Below, piece after piece: positions 1-6,254 of a stretch of DNA of 6,254 nucleotides (position 1 is the first letter of the stretch; each line of letters begins with the position of its first letter). Both the position numbers and the translations under genes were made by a program. The notes beneath the pieces are model-generated. The model worked only from the letters and a program-made list of their open reading frames with translations, made no database searches and had not been told where the DNA came from. Source of the DNA: Deltaproteobacteria bacterium (GTDB lineage Bacteria > Desulfobacterota > Desulfobulbia > Desulfobulbales > BM004); the NCBI GenBank assembly GCA_019313095.1, contig JAFDBU010000186.1:1-6254 (forward strand). Reading direction: 5' to 3'.

Positions 1-114
1 AACAAACTGCTGGCGGCTCAACGTGATTTGATGTTGACACCTGATCATATGAAGGAGGCAGCTCAAAAACTCGGATTGGTCTCCCCTACAAAAAACCAAC
101 TCAGATATCGATAA
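1..114 (+). CDS. ftsL: FtsL-like cell division protein, C-terminal fragment (5' end outside window)
   Basis: Frame 1 is open from the window edge to a TAA at 112-114, giving the last 37 residues of a protein. They include a leucine-rich stretch, then L-T-P-D-H, a helix with A-A-Q-K, the turn L-G-L-V-S-P, and a short polar tail ending in R-Y-R. The pattern of a leucine/proline followed by A..LGL..P....Q is typical of the C-terminus of FtsL, a small bitopic protein of the FtsQLB complex that activates the septal synthase FtsW-FtsI. The position directly upstream of an ftsI-type gene, in the same direction, is the normal place for ftsL in dcw clusters. The coiled coil and transmembrane segment that would confirm the call lie upstream of the window. 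FtsL is poorly conserved, so the name rests on this tail motif and on synteny. Confidence 0.75.
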   Translation, partial: NKLLAAQRDLMLTPDHMKEAAQKLGLVSPTKNQLRYR

Positions 115-207
115 AGAAACCATGCAGCGGATATATTGCAGCGGAGCCTCAGCATCTAAACTCGTAAATCTTGAATTGCAGCAGAGCAGCGAGGTTTTTA
201 ATGTTAC
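115..207 (+). other. Intergenic gap between ftsL and ftsI
   Basis: This 93-base gap is long for neighbours inside a dcw operon. It holds four copies of GCAGC (at 124, 138, 178 and 186) and an ATG-started 29-codon reading frame (122-211) whose TGA overlaps the ATG of the next gene as ATGA. A possible weak ribosome binding site, GAGG at 191-194, lies 13 bases before the ATG at 208. No good promoter or hairpin terminator is visible. Confidence 0.6.
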
Positions 208-2208
208 ATGACTGATCATGCCGGGAAACAATTCCAGCGGCGTCAAAAGTCGCTGCCGCATCAAAGAAGGAAGAGACAGCGATGCCTTCTTCTGGCCCTT
301 GTTCTGATTATTGGATCCGGGGCCTTCGTGTTTCATACACAGGGCCTTAACGGAGTCTCAGTAATACTAACCCGGCTCACTGAAACTAACTCCGGAGAAG
401 TTGTCATATCAGCCTCCTCAGCTACCCCCCGAGGCAACATTTACGATCGCAATTTCAGGCCACTGGCAGCCACTTATCAAACCTACACCATCTATGCCCG
501 CCCGCTTGAGATGGAAGACCCAGCAGCTACGGCTGCCAAGTTGGAAAAAATTCTAGGGTTTGAGCAAAAAAATCTTTTGTCAAGTTTAAAGAGCGAGCGT
601 GGATTTGTCTGGATTGCCAAGGGAATCGATCAGGAACTGGCAGATACGGTTAAAAGTCACAATATAAAGGGCATTTACCAGGTCGTTGAGACAAAACGCT
701 ACTACCCCAACTATGAAACTGCAGCACATGCGGTAGGATTTGTCGAGGACGACCAGGGACTCGACGGTATAGAATTTAAATACAATTCACTCCTGAAAGG
801 CGGTGAAAAGAGCCGGAAGGAACTGGAAGCTTTAAATATCAGTTCAACCAGTGAATTAGGCCAGACCGCCAGCAATCTGGTCCTGAACCTAGACCTGCTT
901 ATCCAGTCTAAAGTCGAACGCTACCTTACAAAACGGATTAAAATTACCGGCGCAACAGGCGGCTGTATTCTCCTGATGAACGCACATACAGGCCAAATTT
1001 ACAGTATGGCAAGTTTTCCAGCCTTCAACCCGAATCGCTACTGGGAGTTCTCTAGCTCTGCACTCAAAAATCATCTTCTAAGCGAACCGGTTTATCCAGG
1101 GGAACTGGCTCTTATTTTTCAACAGGCGGCGGCAATCAACTTCAGGAACCAGAAAAAATCACAGGCTATGAACGATTTAACTGCCGGTGTGACCATACCT
1201 GTAATTGAACCGGAAATTCTCAAACGGAGAAAGTTATCTGTGGCGCCACAGATTGACACCGTTGATCCTGAATATTTTGCCGGATTTGCACAGTTACTGG
1301 GTTTCTATCAGGAACCGGTTACTGACATACCACTCAAGGATGAAATACCTGAAGCTTCATCTTTTCTGCTGACTGATCCACTCTTCAACTCCTCTGCCTT
1401 GAGGCTTCTCACCGGTTTTACCGCACTGGTCAATAACGGCAAAATAGTTACGCCCCACCTGCTGAACAAGGCCTATCCCGGAGGAAACTCCACGCCTATT
1501 GAATTGAACCTGGCAGACATCGATCAAACCGGTTTTCTGCATCCCGATACCAGCAGCGAACTGATTGATTTTCTGGCATCCAAATGGCTAAAAATGAATA
1601 GCAGGGACAAAACCTCAAAAGCACCGATGTTCTTCGAGGCCCACCGGTATGCAAAACCGGTAAGAAATCACGAGCAGTCCGGGTTAGGCCATGATGTGGC
1701 GCACCAAGCTGACCAGTTGCCCCGTATCATGCAGAGTGTCATGTTGGGCGCTATTCCCGGCAAAAATCCAAAATTAACCATGATCACCGTACTGTCCTAT
1801 TCTGAAAGTACGGATGACATCTACCCTGATGCCCTTGAATCATTGGGCAGCAAATTCTCAATACTGAAGCCGGACCAGAATATGATTCAGAAGATTCTCT
1901 ATATGGCAGAGCAGAGACCTCCTGTGCCTTCTGCTGATTTCTGGAGCAGCAGTGGCAGCGGCCTGGCGAAAAACATCGATTCACCTGCTTCTGAAAAAAC
2001 AAAATCTGCTGTCAGGACTCAAAGTTACAAAAAACGCATGCCGGATGTCACCGGCAAAAGTCTCAGGGCAGGACTACAGACACTGCAGCATTTCAACCTT
2101 GATATCAGACTTGTCGGCAGCGGCAAAATAATAGGGCAGCAACCTGCTGCAGGAAGTGAACTGAAAAACAGCAACAAATGTGTTCTGGAAATGGGCCATG
2201 AGATATGA
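208..2208 (+). CDS. ftsI: FtsI/PBP2-type class B penicillin-binding protein homolog with degenerate active site and C-terminal PASTA domain
   Basis: This 666-residue protein sits where the septal transpeptidase FtsI belongs. It has a very basic cytoplasmic tail (residues 11-25), one membrane anchor (about 26-44), and the class B PBP pedestal with R75-G-N-I-Y-D-R and a Y-P-N-Y..A.H.VGFV segment (about 166-179) leading to G-L-D-G-I-E. A transpeptidase-like domain follows from about 225, with a strand pattern ending T-G-Q-I-Y-S-M-A-S-F-P-A-F-N-P-N (261-276). After a serine-rich linker (about 571-608) comes one PASTA domain (about 609-664). The three catalytic motifs are absent: SxxK in PGSTFK reads P297-G-E-L-A-L, SxN appears to be A346-P-Q, and there is no KTG. 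Later fold landmarks persist (A-L-V-N-N-G-K-I-V-T-P-H, about 406-417; N-P-K-L-T-M-I-T-V, 520-528), so the gene is not frame-disrupted. The start is forced: an in-frame stop at 199-201 is followed by no other start codon. The length is normal to slightly long. It is probably a structural or regulatory divisome partner rather than a cross-linking enzyme; that role is inference. Confidence 0.85.
   Translation: MTDHAGKQFQRRQKSLPHQRRKRQRCLLLALVLIIGSGAFVFHTQGLNGVSVILTRLTETNSGEVVISASSATPRGNIYDRNFRPLAATYQTYTIYARPLEMEDPAATAAKLEKILGFEQKNLLSSLKSERGFVWIAKGIDQELADTVKSHNIKGIYQVVETKRYYPNYETAAHAVGFVEDDQGLDGIEFKYNSLLKGGEKSRKELEALNISSTSELGQTASNLVLNLDLLIQSKVERYLTKRIKITGATGGCILLMNAHTGQIYSMASFPAFNPNRYWEFSSSALKNHLLSEPVYPGELALIFQQAAAINFRNQKKSQAMNDLTAGVTIPVIEPEILKRRKLSVAPQIDTVDPEYFAGFAQLLGFYQEPVTDIPLKDEIPEASSFLLTDPLFNSSALRLLTGFTALVNNGKIVTPHLLNKAYPGGNSTPIELNLADIDQTGFLHPDTSSELIDFLASKWLKMNSRDKTSKAPMFFEAHRYAKPVRNHEQSGLGHDVAHQADQLPRIMQSVMLGAIPGKNPKLTMITVLSYSESTDDIYPDALESLGSKFSILKPDQNMIQKILYMAEQRPPVPSADFWSSSGSGLAKNIDSPASEKTKSAVRTQSYKKRMPDVTGKSLRAGLQTLQHFNLDIRLVGSGKIIGQQPAAGSELKNSNKCVLEMGHEI
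1096..1113 (+). other. Degenerate SxxK active-site segment of the FtsI homolog
   Basis: These codons encode residues 297-302, P-G-E-L-A-L. They align without gaps to the family motif P-G-S-T-F-K, because a conserved tyrosine/proline context precedes them and I-F..A-A-A follows. The acyl-accepting serine is glutamate E299 and the general-base lysine is leucine L302. Neither of the other two reading frames encodes an SxxK here, so a local frameshift does not explain the loss. Confidence 0.8.
2032..2199 (+). other. PASTA domain coding segment of the FtsI homolog
   Basis: Residues about 609-664 begin M-P-D-V-T-G-K-S-L, continue with an A-x-x-x-L helix and a beta strand, and then show the hallmark G-x-I-I-G-Q-Q-P-A-A-G-S turn before a final strand. 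This is the PASTA fold, found on the periplasmic ends of some class B PBPs and on PknB-type kinases, where it can bind muropeptides or stabilise the protein. One copy is present, separated from the transpeptidase-like domain by a serine/glycine-rich linker. Confidence 0.85.
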
Positions 2209-2251
2209 CACCATTCACTAGTTTGCAAGAATTTTTTGGACTGTAAAGATC

Positions 2252-3886
2252 ATGGCAGTTAACTCAGAAATAAAAAAACTGGAACATTTACTTGCCGGCG
2301 TCGAATGCAGCATTACTGGAAATATGGGCCAGGCTGAAATTACAGGGCTTTGCTCAGATTCAAGAAAAGTGCAGCCGGGAAATATGTTTGCCGCCCTTGA
2401 GGGCCTTAAGTGTAATGGTCACAACTATATAGGCCAGGCGGTTGCGGCAGGCTGCTCTGCCCTGCTGGTTAATCGGGGGTGGCAGCAATTTTTACCTGAC
2501 GCTGCGAAACAGTTTGGGATTTTATTTGTGGAGGTCGAAGATACAAAAACCGCCCTGGGTACTATTGCAGCCAATTTCTATGACCATCCTGATCGGCAAC
2601 TTACCGTCATCGGCATAACCGGTACCAACGGCAAAACAACCACATCCTTTCTGGTTGAATCCCTTTTAAAGTCCTGCGGCAGGCGTCCCGGAGTGATTGG
2701 CACGGTCAACTACAGGTATGAAGACAAAAATGGCAAGCATATTGAGATGGAAGCCCCTTTCACCACGCCGGAAGCCCCCACCCTCTTTGCACTTCTGCGC
2801 AAAATGGCGAACGAAGATATTACTGATGTGATCATGGAAGTATCATCCCACGCCCTGGCCCAGTCCCGCCTCACCGGTATGTCCTTTGATATTGGGGTGT
2901 TTACCAATTTAACTAGGGACCACCTGGATTTTCACACTGACATGCTCAATTACTTCAAGAGCAAAAAACAGCTTTTCACTGAATACCTAAAACCCATTGG
3001 TCAGGTTGTGATAGTACTCGATGAGGGAGTTAGCCTTGCATCAAATGAGGGGTCGGCAGCAGGAGCAGACAACAACTGGGGTGAATTGCTGCACAAAGAA
3101 TTGCAGGATCTGTCCCGGAGTAGAGAAAAGTCCCTGCCAATAATTACCTGCGGTCTAGACAGCAGCTGCGATGTACATCCCCTCCGTTTCACCGGGGACA
3201 TTAACGGCATCGTCTCTGAAATCAATACACCTGCAGGCAAACTGTCCCTTAAAACCCCGTTGGTGGGAGAATTCAACCTGCGGAACATGCTCTGTGCCAT
3301 AGGCATCGGGGTTGCCCACGATGAAAAGCCAGGCTGCATGAGAGAGGGTCTGGAAAACATTAAAACTATTCCCGGTAGACTCGAAAGAGTTACAACAGGT
3401 ATAGATGTTTCCCTCTGTCCCTCTGTTTTTATTGATTACGCTCATACCCCTGACGCCCTGGAAAAGGTGCTGACTGCCATTCTCAAACTCAGGCCCAGAC
3501 GGCTGGTCTGTGTCTTCGGCTGTGGCGGTGACCGTGACCCCGGCAAAAGAAATCTCATGGGAGAAGTGGCAGGCAGGCTTTGCGATGTGGTGCTGGCGAC
3601 CTCCGATAATCCCCGTTCCGAGCCGCCCGAAAAGATCCTGTTACAGGTTGAAGAGGGCCTTAACAGGACAAAGCTAAAAAAGGCATCAGCCATAAGAACT
3701 CTCAGCCGGGAAGATGGCAGAGGGTATGACATTATAATCAGCAGGAGTAAAGCAATCAGAACTGCTATCAGTTTTGGAAAACAGAACGATGTAATTCTCA
3801 TATGCGGCAAAGGGCATGAGAATTACCAGATCAGAGGAAAGGAAAAAATATTCTTTGACGATCGGGTAGAAGCGGAAATACAGTTA
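2252..3886 (+). other. MurE module of the fusion (meso-DAP-adding)
   Basis: Residues about 1-545 form the complete three-domain MurE: UDP-substrate domain, central ATPase domain with GTNGKTT, and C-terminal amino-acid-binding domain. The D452-N-P-R-S-E sequence marks meso-DAP rather than lysine as substrate, because lysine-adding MurE enzymes differ at this arginine-containing motif. The module ends near F534-F-D-D-R, the usual MurE C-terminal strand-helix. Confidence 0.9.
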
Positions 3887-5353
3887 CAGGCAAAAGCCGG
3901 TTCATCTCATGTCTGGAAACTTGAATGGGTGCAGCAGATTACCGGCGGACACCTCCTTTCACCGGTTAAAAAACCTGTGATCTTTAACAATATCTCAACT
4001 GATACCAGAACAATTCAAACCGGTGACCTCTTTGTCGGCCTGGAAGGTGAGAACTTTGACGGCAGCATTTTTGCCAAACAGGCGATAGAAAGAGGCGCAG
4101 CCGGGCTTCTTATTAATAAGAGTGCTATCGGGAAGGAAGCAGGTCCTGGTTTTAAGTCCTCTGTTCCTGTCTTACACGTTCCGGATACGCTCACTGCCCT
4201 TGGCAGGCTGGCAGGCAGCTTGCGCCGCTGGTATAACAACCTGCAGGTTGTGGCCATAACCGGCAGTTCTGGCAAGACAACAGTCAAGGAAATGACAGGG
4301 GCAATTCTCAGCCAGAATCATCATATTCTGAAAACCGAGGGCAATTTCAATAATTTAATCGGCCTGCCCTTGACCCTTTTCGGCCTCAAATCAGAACACG
4401 ATACAGCTGTATTGGAAATGGGCATGAACAGGCTGGGAGAAATTGCCAGGTTGACAGAAATCGCCGATCCCGATGTTGCCTGTATCATCAACGTCCAAGC
4501 GGCTCACCTCGAAGGTCTTGGTGATATCCAGGGAGTCGCAAAGGCCAAAAATGAGCTTTTTGCAGGACTTAAACCAGAGGCAAAAGTTGTGGTCAACCTT
4601 GATGATGCGATTGTCAGCTCCCTGGCTGCTGAGATGGAACAGGAGAAGATCACCTTCGGCTGTAACCCAGAGGCTTTTGTCAGGGCAACCGAGATAAGAA
4701 GCCGAGCTGAACAGGGCATGGGATATACCCTTCATATCGGCGATGAGGTACGCCAGATAACAATCAGAGGCCTGGGCAAACATAATGTAATAAACAGCCT
4801 GGCTGCTGCTGCTATGGCTTATGCCTGTGGCAGCAACATGGACCAGATCACTGCGGGCCTGGAAATTTTCAGACCCTATGACAAACGGACCCGGATCGAA
4901 GAACTGCCTTCAGGAATCAAAGTCTTAAACGACTGCTATAATGCCAACCCGGCTTCAATGCTGGCTGCTCTGGAAACTCTGGCGGATTTAAAAAAAGATC
5001 ATCGGGCCGTTGCTGTTCTGGGCGACATGCTGGAGTTGGGAGCTGAAAGTGATGCAGCTCATACAACCTTAGGCAACACAGTCACGAAGCTTGGTATTGA
5101 CTTTCTGGCCGTATTCGGCAGCCAGGCGGATACTGTTATTACCGGTGCAAGAAATGGAGGAATGGCTGCATCAGCAGCTCATAGCTTCAACAGCAAAAAA
5201 AAACTTGCCTTATGGCTCTTGAAACTAGTACAGGATGGCAAAATCAAGCACGGTGACTGGCTTCTTATCAAGGGCTCAAGAGGCATGCGCATGGAAGAGG
5301 TCCTCGAACTTCTTCGCGAGAACAATTCCCATATTAAGGCAGAGGGCAACTAA
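2252..5353 (+). CDS. murE-murF: Bifunctional MurE-MurF: UDP-MurNAc-L-Ala-D-Glu:meso-DAP ligase fused to UDP-MurNAc-tripeptide:D-Ala-D-Ala ligase
   Basis: The 1033-residue protein contains two complete ATP-dependent Mur ligases. The MurE half (about 1-545) shows the UDP-binding S35-D-S-R segment, P-loop G124-T-N-G-K-T-T, E196-V-S-S-H, T218-N-L-T-R-D-H-L-D-F-H, a likely carbamylated K238, D395-Y-A-H-T-P-D-A-L-E, G423-C-G-G-D-R-D, the meso-DAP motif D452-N-P-R and G519-K-G-H-E. After a linker of about ten residues the MurF half (about 554-1033) has D584-T-R, P-loop G671-S-S-G-K-T-T, E722-M-G-M-N, a likely carbamylated K766, N893-D-C-Y-N-A-N-P and K1007-G-S-R-G. Both halves look active. They catalyse two consecutive cytoplasmic steps, adding meso-DAP and then D-Ala-D-Ala. 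The MurE half is somewhat longer than a usual free-standing MurE of about 490 residues. The ATG at 2252 is the only ATG after the in-frame TAG at 2219-2221. Its ribosome binding site is weak (TTGGA, 2236-2240). Confidence 0.96.
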   Translation: MAVNSEIKKLEHLLAGVECSITGNMGQAEITGLCSDSRKVQPGNMFAALEGLKCNGHNYIGQAVAAGCSALLVNRGWQQFLPDAAKQFGILFVEVEDTKTALGTIAANFYDHPDRQLTVIGITGTNGKTTTSFLVESLLKSCGRRPGVIGTVNYRYEDKNGKHIEMEAPFTTPEAPTLFALLRKMANEDITDVIMEVSSHALAQSRLTGMSFDIGVFTNLTRDHLDFHTDMLNYFKSKKQLFTEYLKPIGQVVIVLDEGVSLASNEGSAAGADNNWGELLHKELQDLSRSREKSLPIITCGLDSSCDVHPLRFTGDINGIVSEINTPAGKLSLKTPLVGEFNLRNMLCAIGIGVAHDEKPGCMREGLENIKTIPGRLERVTTGIDVSLCPSVFIDYAHTPDALEKVLTAILKLRPRRLVCVFGCGGDRDPGKRNLMGEVAGRLCDVVLATSDNPRSEPPEKILLQVEEGLNRTKLKKASAIRTLSREDGRGYDIIISRSKAIRTAISFGKQNDVILICGKGHENYQIRGKEKIFFDDRVEAEIQLQAKAGSSHVWKLEWVQQITGGHLLSPVKKPVIFNNISTDTRTIQTGDLFVGLEGENFDGSIFAKQAIERGAAGLLINKSAIGKEAGPGFKSSVPVLHVPDTLTALGRLAGSLRRWYNNLQVVAITGSSGKTTVKEMTGAILSQNHHILKTEGNFNNLIGLPLTLFGLKSEHDTAVLEMGMNRLGEIARLTEIADPDVACIINVQAAHLEGLGDIQGVAKAKNELFAGLKPEAKVVVNLDDAIVSSLAAEMEQEKITFGCNPEAFVRATEIRSRAEQGMGYTLHIGDEVRQITIRGLGKHNVINSLAAAAMAYACGSNMDQITAGLEIFRPYDKRTRIEELPSGIKVLNDCYNANPASMLAALETLADLKKDHRAVAVLGDMLELGAESDAAHTTLGNTVTKLGIDFLAVFGSQADTVITGARNGGMAASAAHSFNSKKKLALWLLKLVQDGKIKHGDWLLIKGSRGMRMEEVLELLRENNSHIKAEGN
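3911..5350 (+). other. MurF module of the fusion (D-Ala-D-Ala-adding)
   Basis: Residues about 554-1033 make a full-length MurF of about 480 residues, starting with the family-typical tryptophan/leucine helix and I-T-G-G before the D-T-R segment. The P-loop reads GSSGKTT, which distinguishes MurF from the GTNGKTT of MurE. The N-D-C-Y-N-A-N-P motif and V-L-G-D-M-L-E-L-G (about 922-930) are diagnostic of MurF. Confidence 0.92.
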
Positions 5354-5359
5354 AAACTA

Positions 5360-6254
5360 ATGCTATACCACCTTCTTTACCCACTCAACACCCTGTTTGC
5401 AGGATTCAATGTCTTCCGTTACATTACTTTCCGGACCATTGGCGCTGCAGTCACTGCTTTCCTTTTCTTTGTTTTGGTTGCCCCTGCCTTTATTCGCTAC
5501 GTCAAAAAACTACAGCTTGGCCAGGTGGTCAGAGATGATGGACCTGAAACCCACTTGCAGAAAGAAGGTATACCAACCATGGGCGGCATGCTCATCATCT
5601 TTACCATCATCAACACCACCCTGCTCTGGGCCAATCTGACAAATCGCTATATCTGGCTTATTTTGGGCGTAACCCTGTGGTTCGGTACTATCGGTGCTAT
5701 TGATGATTTCAAAAAAATCACGGGAAACAACAGTAAGGGTTTGAGCGCCCGCGGCAAGCTGCTCCTACAAATAATGGGTGCTATGCTGCTCGGCCTAATT
5801 CTTTACACCCATCCAAACTTTGACGGACATTTAAGTGTACCCTTTTTTAAAATGATCACACCGGATCTCGGCTGGCTGTATATTATCTTTGCAATCCTCG
5901 TTATTGTCGGATCATCAAATGCCGTCAACCTGACCGACGGCCTTGACGGCCTGGCTGCCGGGCCCATCATCATCACTGGCTCTGTCTACCTCATCTTTTC
6001 ATACCTGGCGGGACATTCATTACTGGCTGATTATCTGCAAATTTCCTTTGTGCCGGGAGCAGGAGAAATTGCTGTTTACTGCGGTGCCCTTGTAGGCGGC
6101 TCCCTAGGTTTTCTCTGGTACAATGCCTATCCGGCCCAGATGTTCATGGGTGATGTGGGATCGCTCGCCGTGGGCGGGACTCTTGGCACCATAGCAATAA
6201 TAACGAAACAGGAGATATTGCTGGCAATCGTAGGTGGCATTTTTGTTATGGAGG
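5360..6254 (+). CDS. mraY: Phospho-N-acetylmuramoyl-pentapeptide transferase MraY (3' end outside window)
   Basis: The ATG at 5360 opens a frame that runs off the window end, giving 298 full residues of a family that is usually about 360 long. MraY is a ten-helix inner-membrane enzyme that transfers phospho-MurNAc-pentapeptide from UDP to undecaprenyl phosphate, forming lipid I. The visible part is strongly hydrophobic with several membrane helices. It carries the conserved H65..K.G-I-P-T-M-G-G loop (70-76), D115-D116-F-K-K, K-G-L-S-A-R-G-K, N-L-T-D193-G-L-D-G-L-A and F-M-G-D265-V-G-S-L; the aspartates are the metal and substrate ligands of the family. Position 71 is isoleucine where threonine is most common. 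The HHH motif near the C-terminus lies beyond the window. The start is only two codons after the MurE-MurF stop and in the same reading frame, with a weak upstream AGGG (5343-5346), so translation is probably coupled. Confidence 0.97.
   Translation, partial: MLYHLLYPLNTLFAGFNVFRYITFRTIGAAVTAFLFFVLVAPAFIRYVKKLQLGQVVRDDGPETHLQKEGIPTMGGMLIIFTIINTTLLWANLTNRYIWLILGVTLWFGTIGAIDDFKKITGNNSKGLSARGKLLLQIMGAMLLGLILYTHPNFDGHLSVPFFKMITPDLGWLYIIFAILVIVGSSNAVNLTDGLDGLAAGPIIITGSVYLIFSYLAGHSLLADYLQISFVPGAGEIAVYCGALVGGSLGFLWYNAYPAQMFMGDVGSLAVGGTLGTIAIITKQEILLAIVGGIFVME

Noticed and set aside
34..62. TTGACA at 34-39 as a promoter -35 box and GAAGGAGG at 51-58 as a ribosome binding site.
   Set aside because: No -10-like hexamer lies at 16-18 bases, and no start codon opening a useful frame follows the GAAGGAGG. 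Both are inside the ftsL coding sequence.
1609..1617. K468-T-S as a degenerate KTG motif.
   Set aside because: It lies about 15 residues before the segment that best matches the KTG context and is not followed by T-A, so it is probably chance.
1653..1661. An out-of-frame K-T-G (AAA ACC GGT) near the expected position of the third PBP motif, where the gene frame reads K483-P-V.
   Set aside because: The alternative frame stops after about 11 more codons and lacks the T-A that normally follows KTG. SxxK and SxN are also missing in all frames, so a single frameshift or sequencing error does not restore an active enzyme. A read check at this spot would still be worthwhile.
2209..2251. A search for a promoter, terminator or small gene in the 43-base gap before murE-murF.
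   Set aside because: It contains a T-run (2232-2237) but no preceding stem, and no promoter-like pair of boxes.
4473..4697. A 74-codon + strand frame inside the MurF half.
   Set aside because: It is a shifted-frame shadow of conserved MurF codons with no motif or ribosome binding site of its own.
2710..4783. Several open frames of 60-130 codons on the - strand opposite MurE-MurF, and similar ones opposite ftsI.
   Set aside because: They lie opposite strongly conserved coding sequence, have no recognisable domains, overlap each other, and follow the codon pattern of the sense gene.
5397..5639. An 80-codon + strand frame inside mraY.
   Set aside because: The overlapping frame from 5360 encodes clear MraY with its catalytic aspartates; this one is an alternative-frame shadow.

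Overview
The window is a stretch of a bacterial division and cell wall (dcw) cluster. All genes lie on the + strand in the usual order: the 3' end of an ftsL-like gene, an ftsI-position penicillin-binding protein gene, a single gene encoding MurE fused to MurF, and the 5' part of mraY, which is cut by the window end. Spacing is tight (93, 43 and 6 bases), and no convincing promoter or terminator is visible, so this is most likely the middle of one long operon. The base composition is intermediate. The DNPR motif in MurE implies a meso-diaminopimelate peptidoglycan, so the host is a diderm-type bacterium. The MurE-MurF fusion in a dcw cluster, together with a PASTA-tailed FtsI, recalls Desulfobacterota of the Desulfobulbales type. 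That assignment is inference from memory of the families and is not proven here.

Region by region: 1-114 is the FtsL C-terminus. 115-207 is a short gap with a possible 29-codon ORF that overlaps the next start. 208-2208 encodes a 666-residue class B PBP with a membrane anchor, a pedestal and a C-terminal PASTA domain. 2252-5353 encodes the 1033-residue MurE-MurF fusion. 5360-6254 encodes the first 298 residues of MraY, which contain the catalytic aspartates D115, D116, D193 and D265.

The genes work together as follows. MurE adds meso-DAP to UDP-MurNAc-L-Ala-D-Glu, MurF then adds D-Ala-D-Ala, and MraY moves the resulting phospho-MurNAc-pentapeptide onto undecaprenyl phosphate to form lipid I. 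FtsL and FtsI belong to the septal synthesis complex that uses the lipid II made later.

The most unusual point is that the FtsI-position protein keeps the PBP fold landmarks on both sides of the active site but lacks all three catalytic motifs. The serine and lysine of SxxK are replaced by E299 and L302, SxN appears to be APQ, and there is no KTG. It therefore looks like a pseudo-transpeptidase kept as a full-length gene at the normal ftsI locus. The second notable point is the one-polypeptide MurE-MurF ligase, in which both halves retain their key residues.
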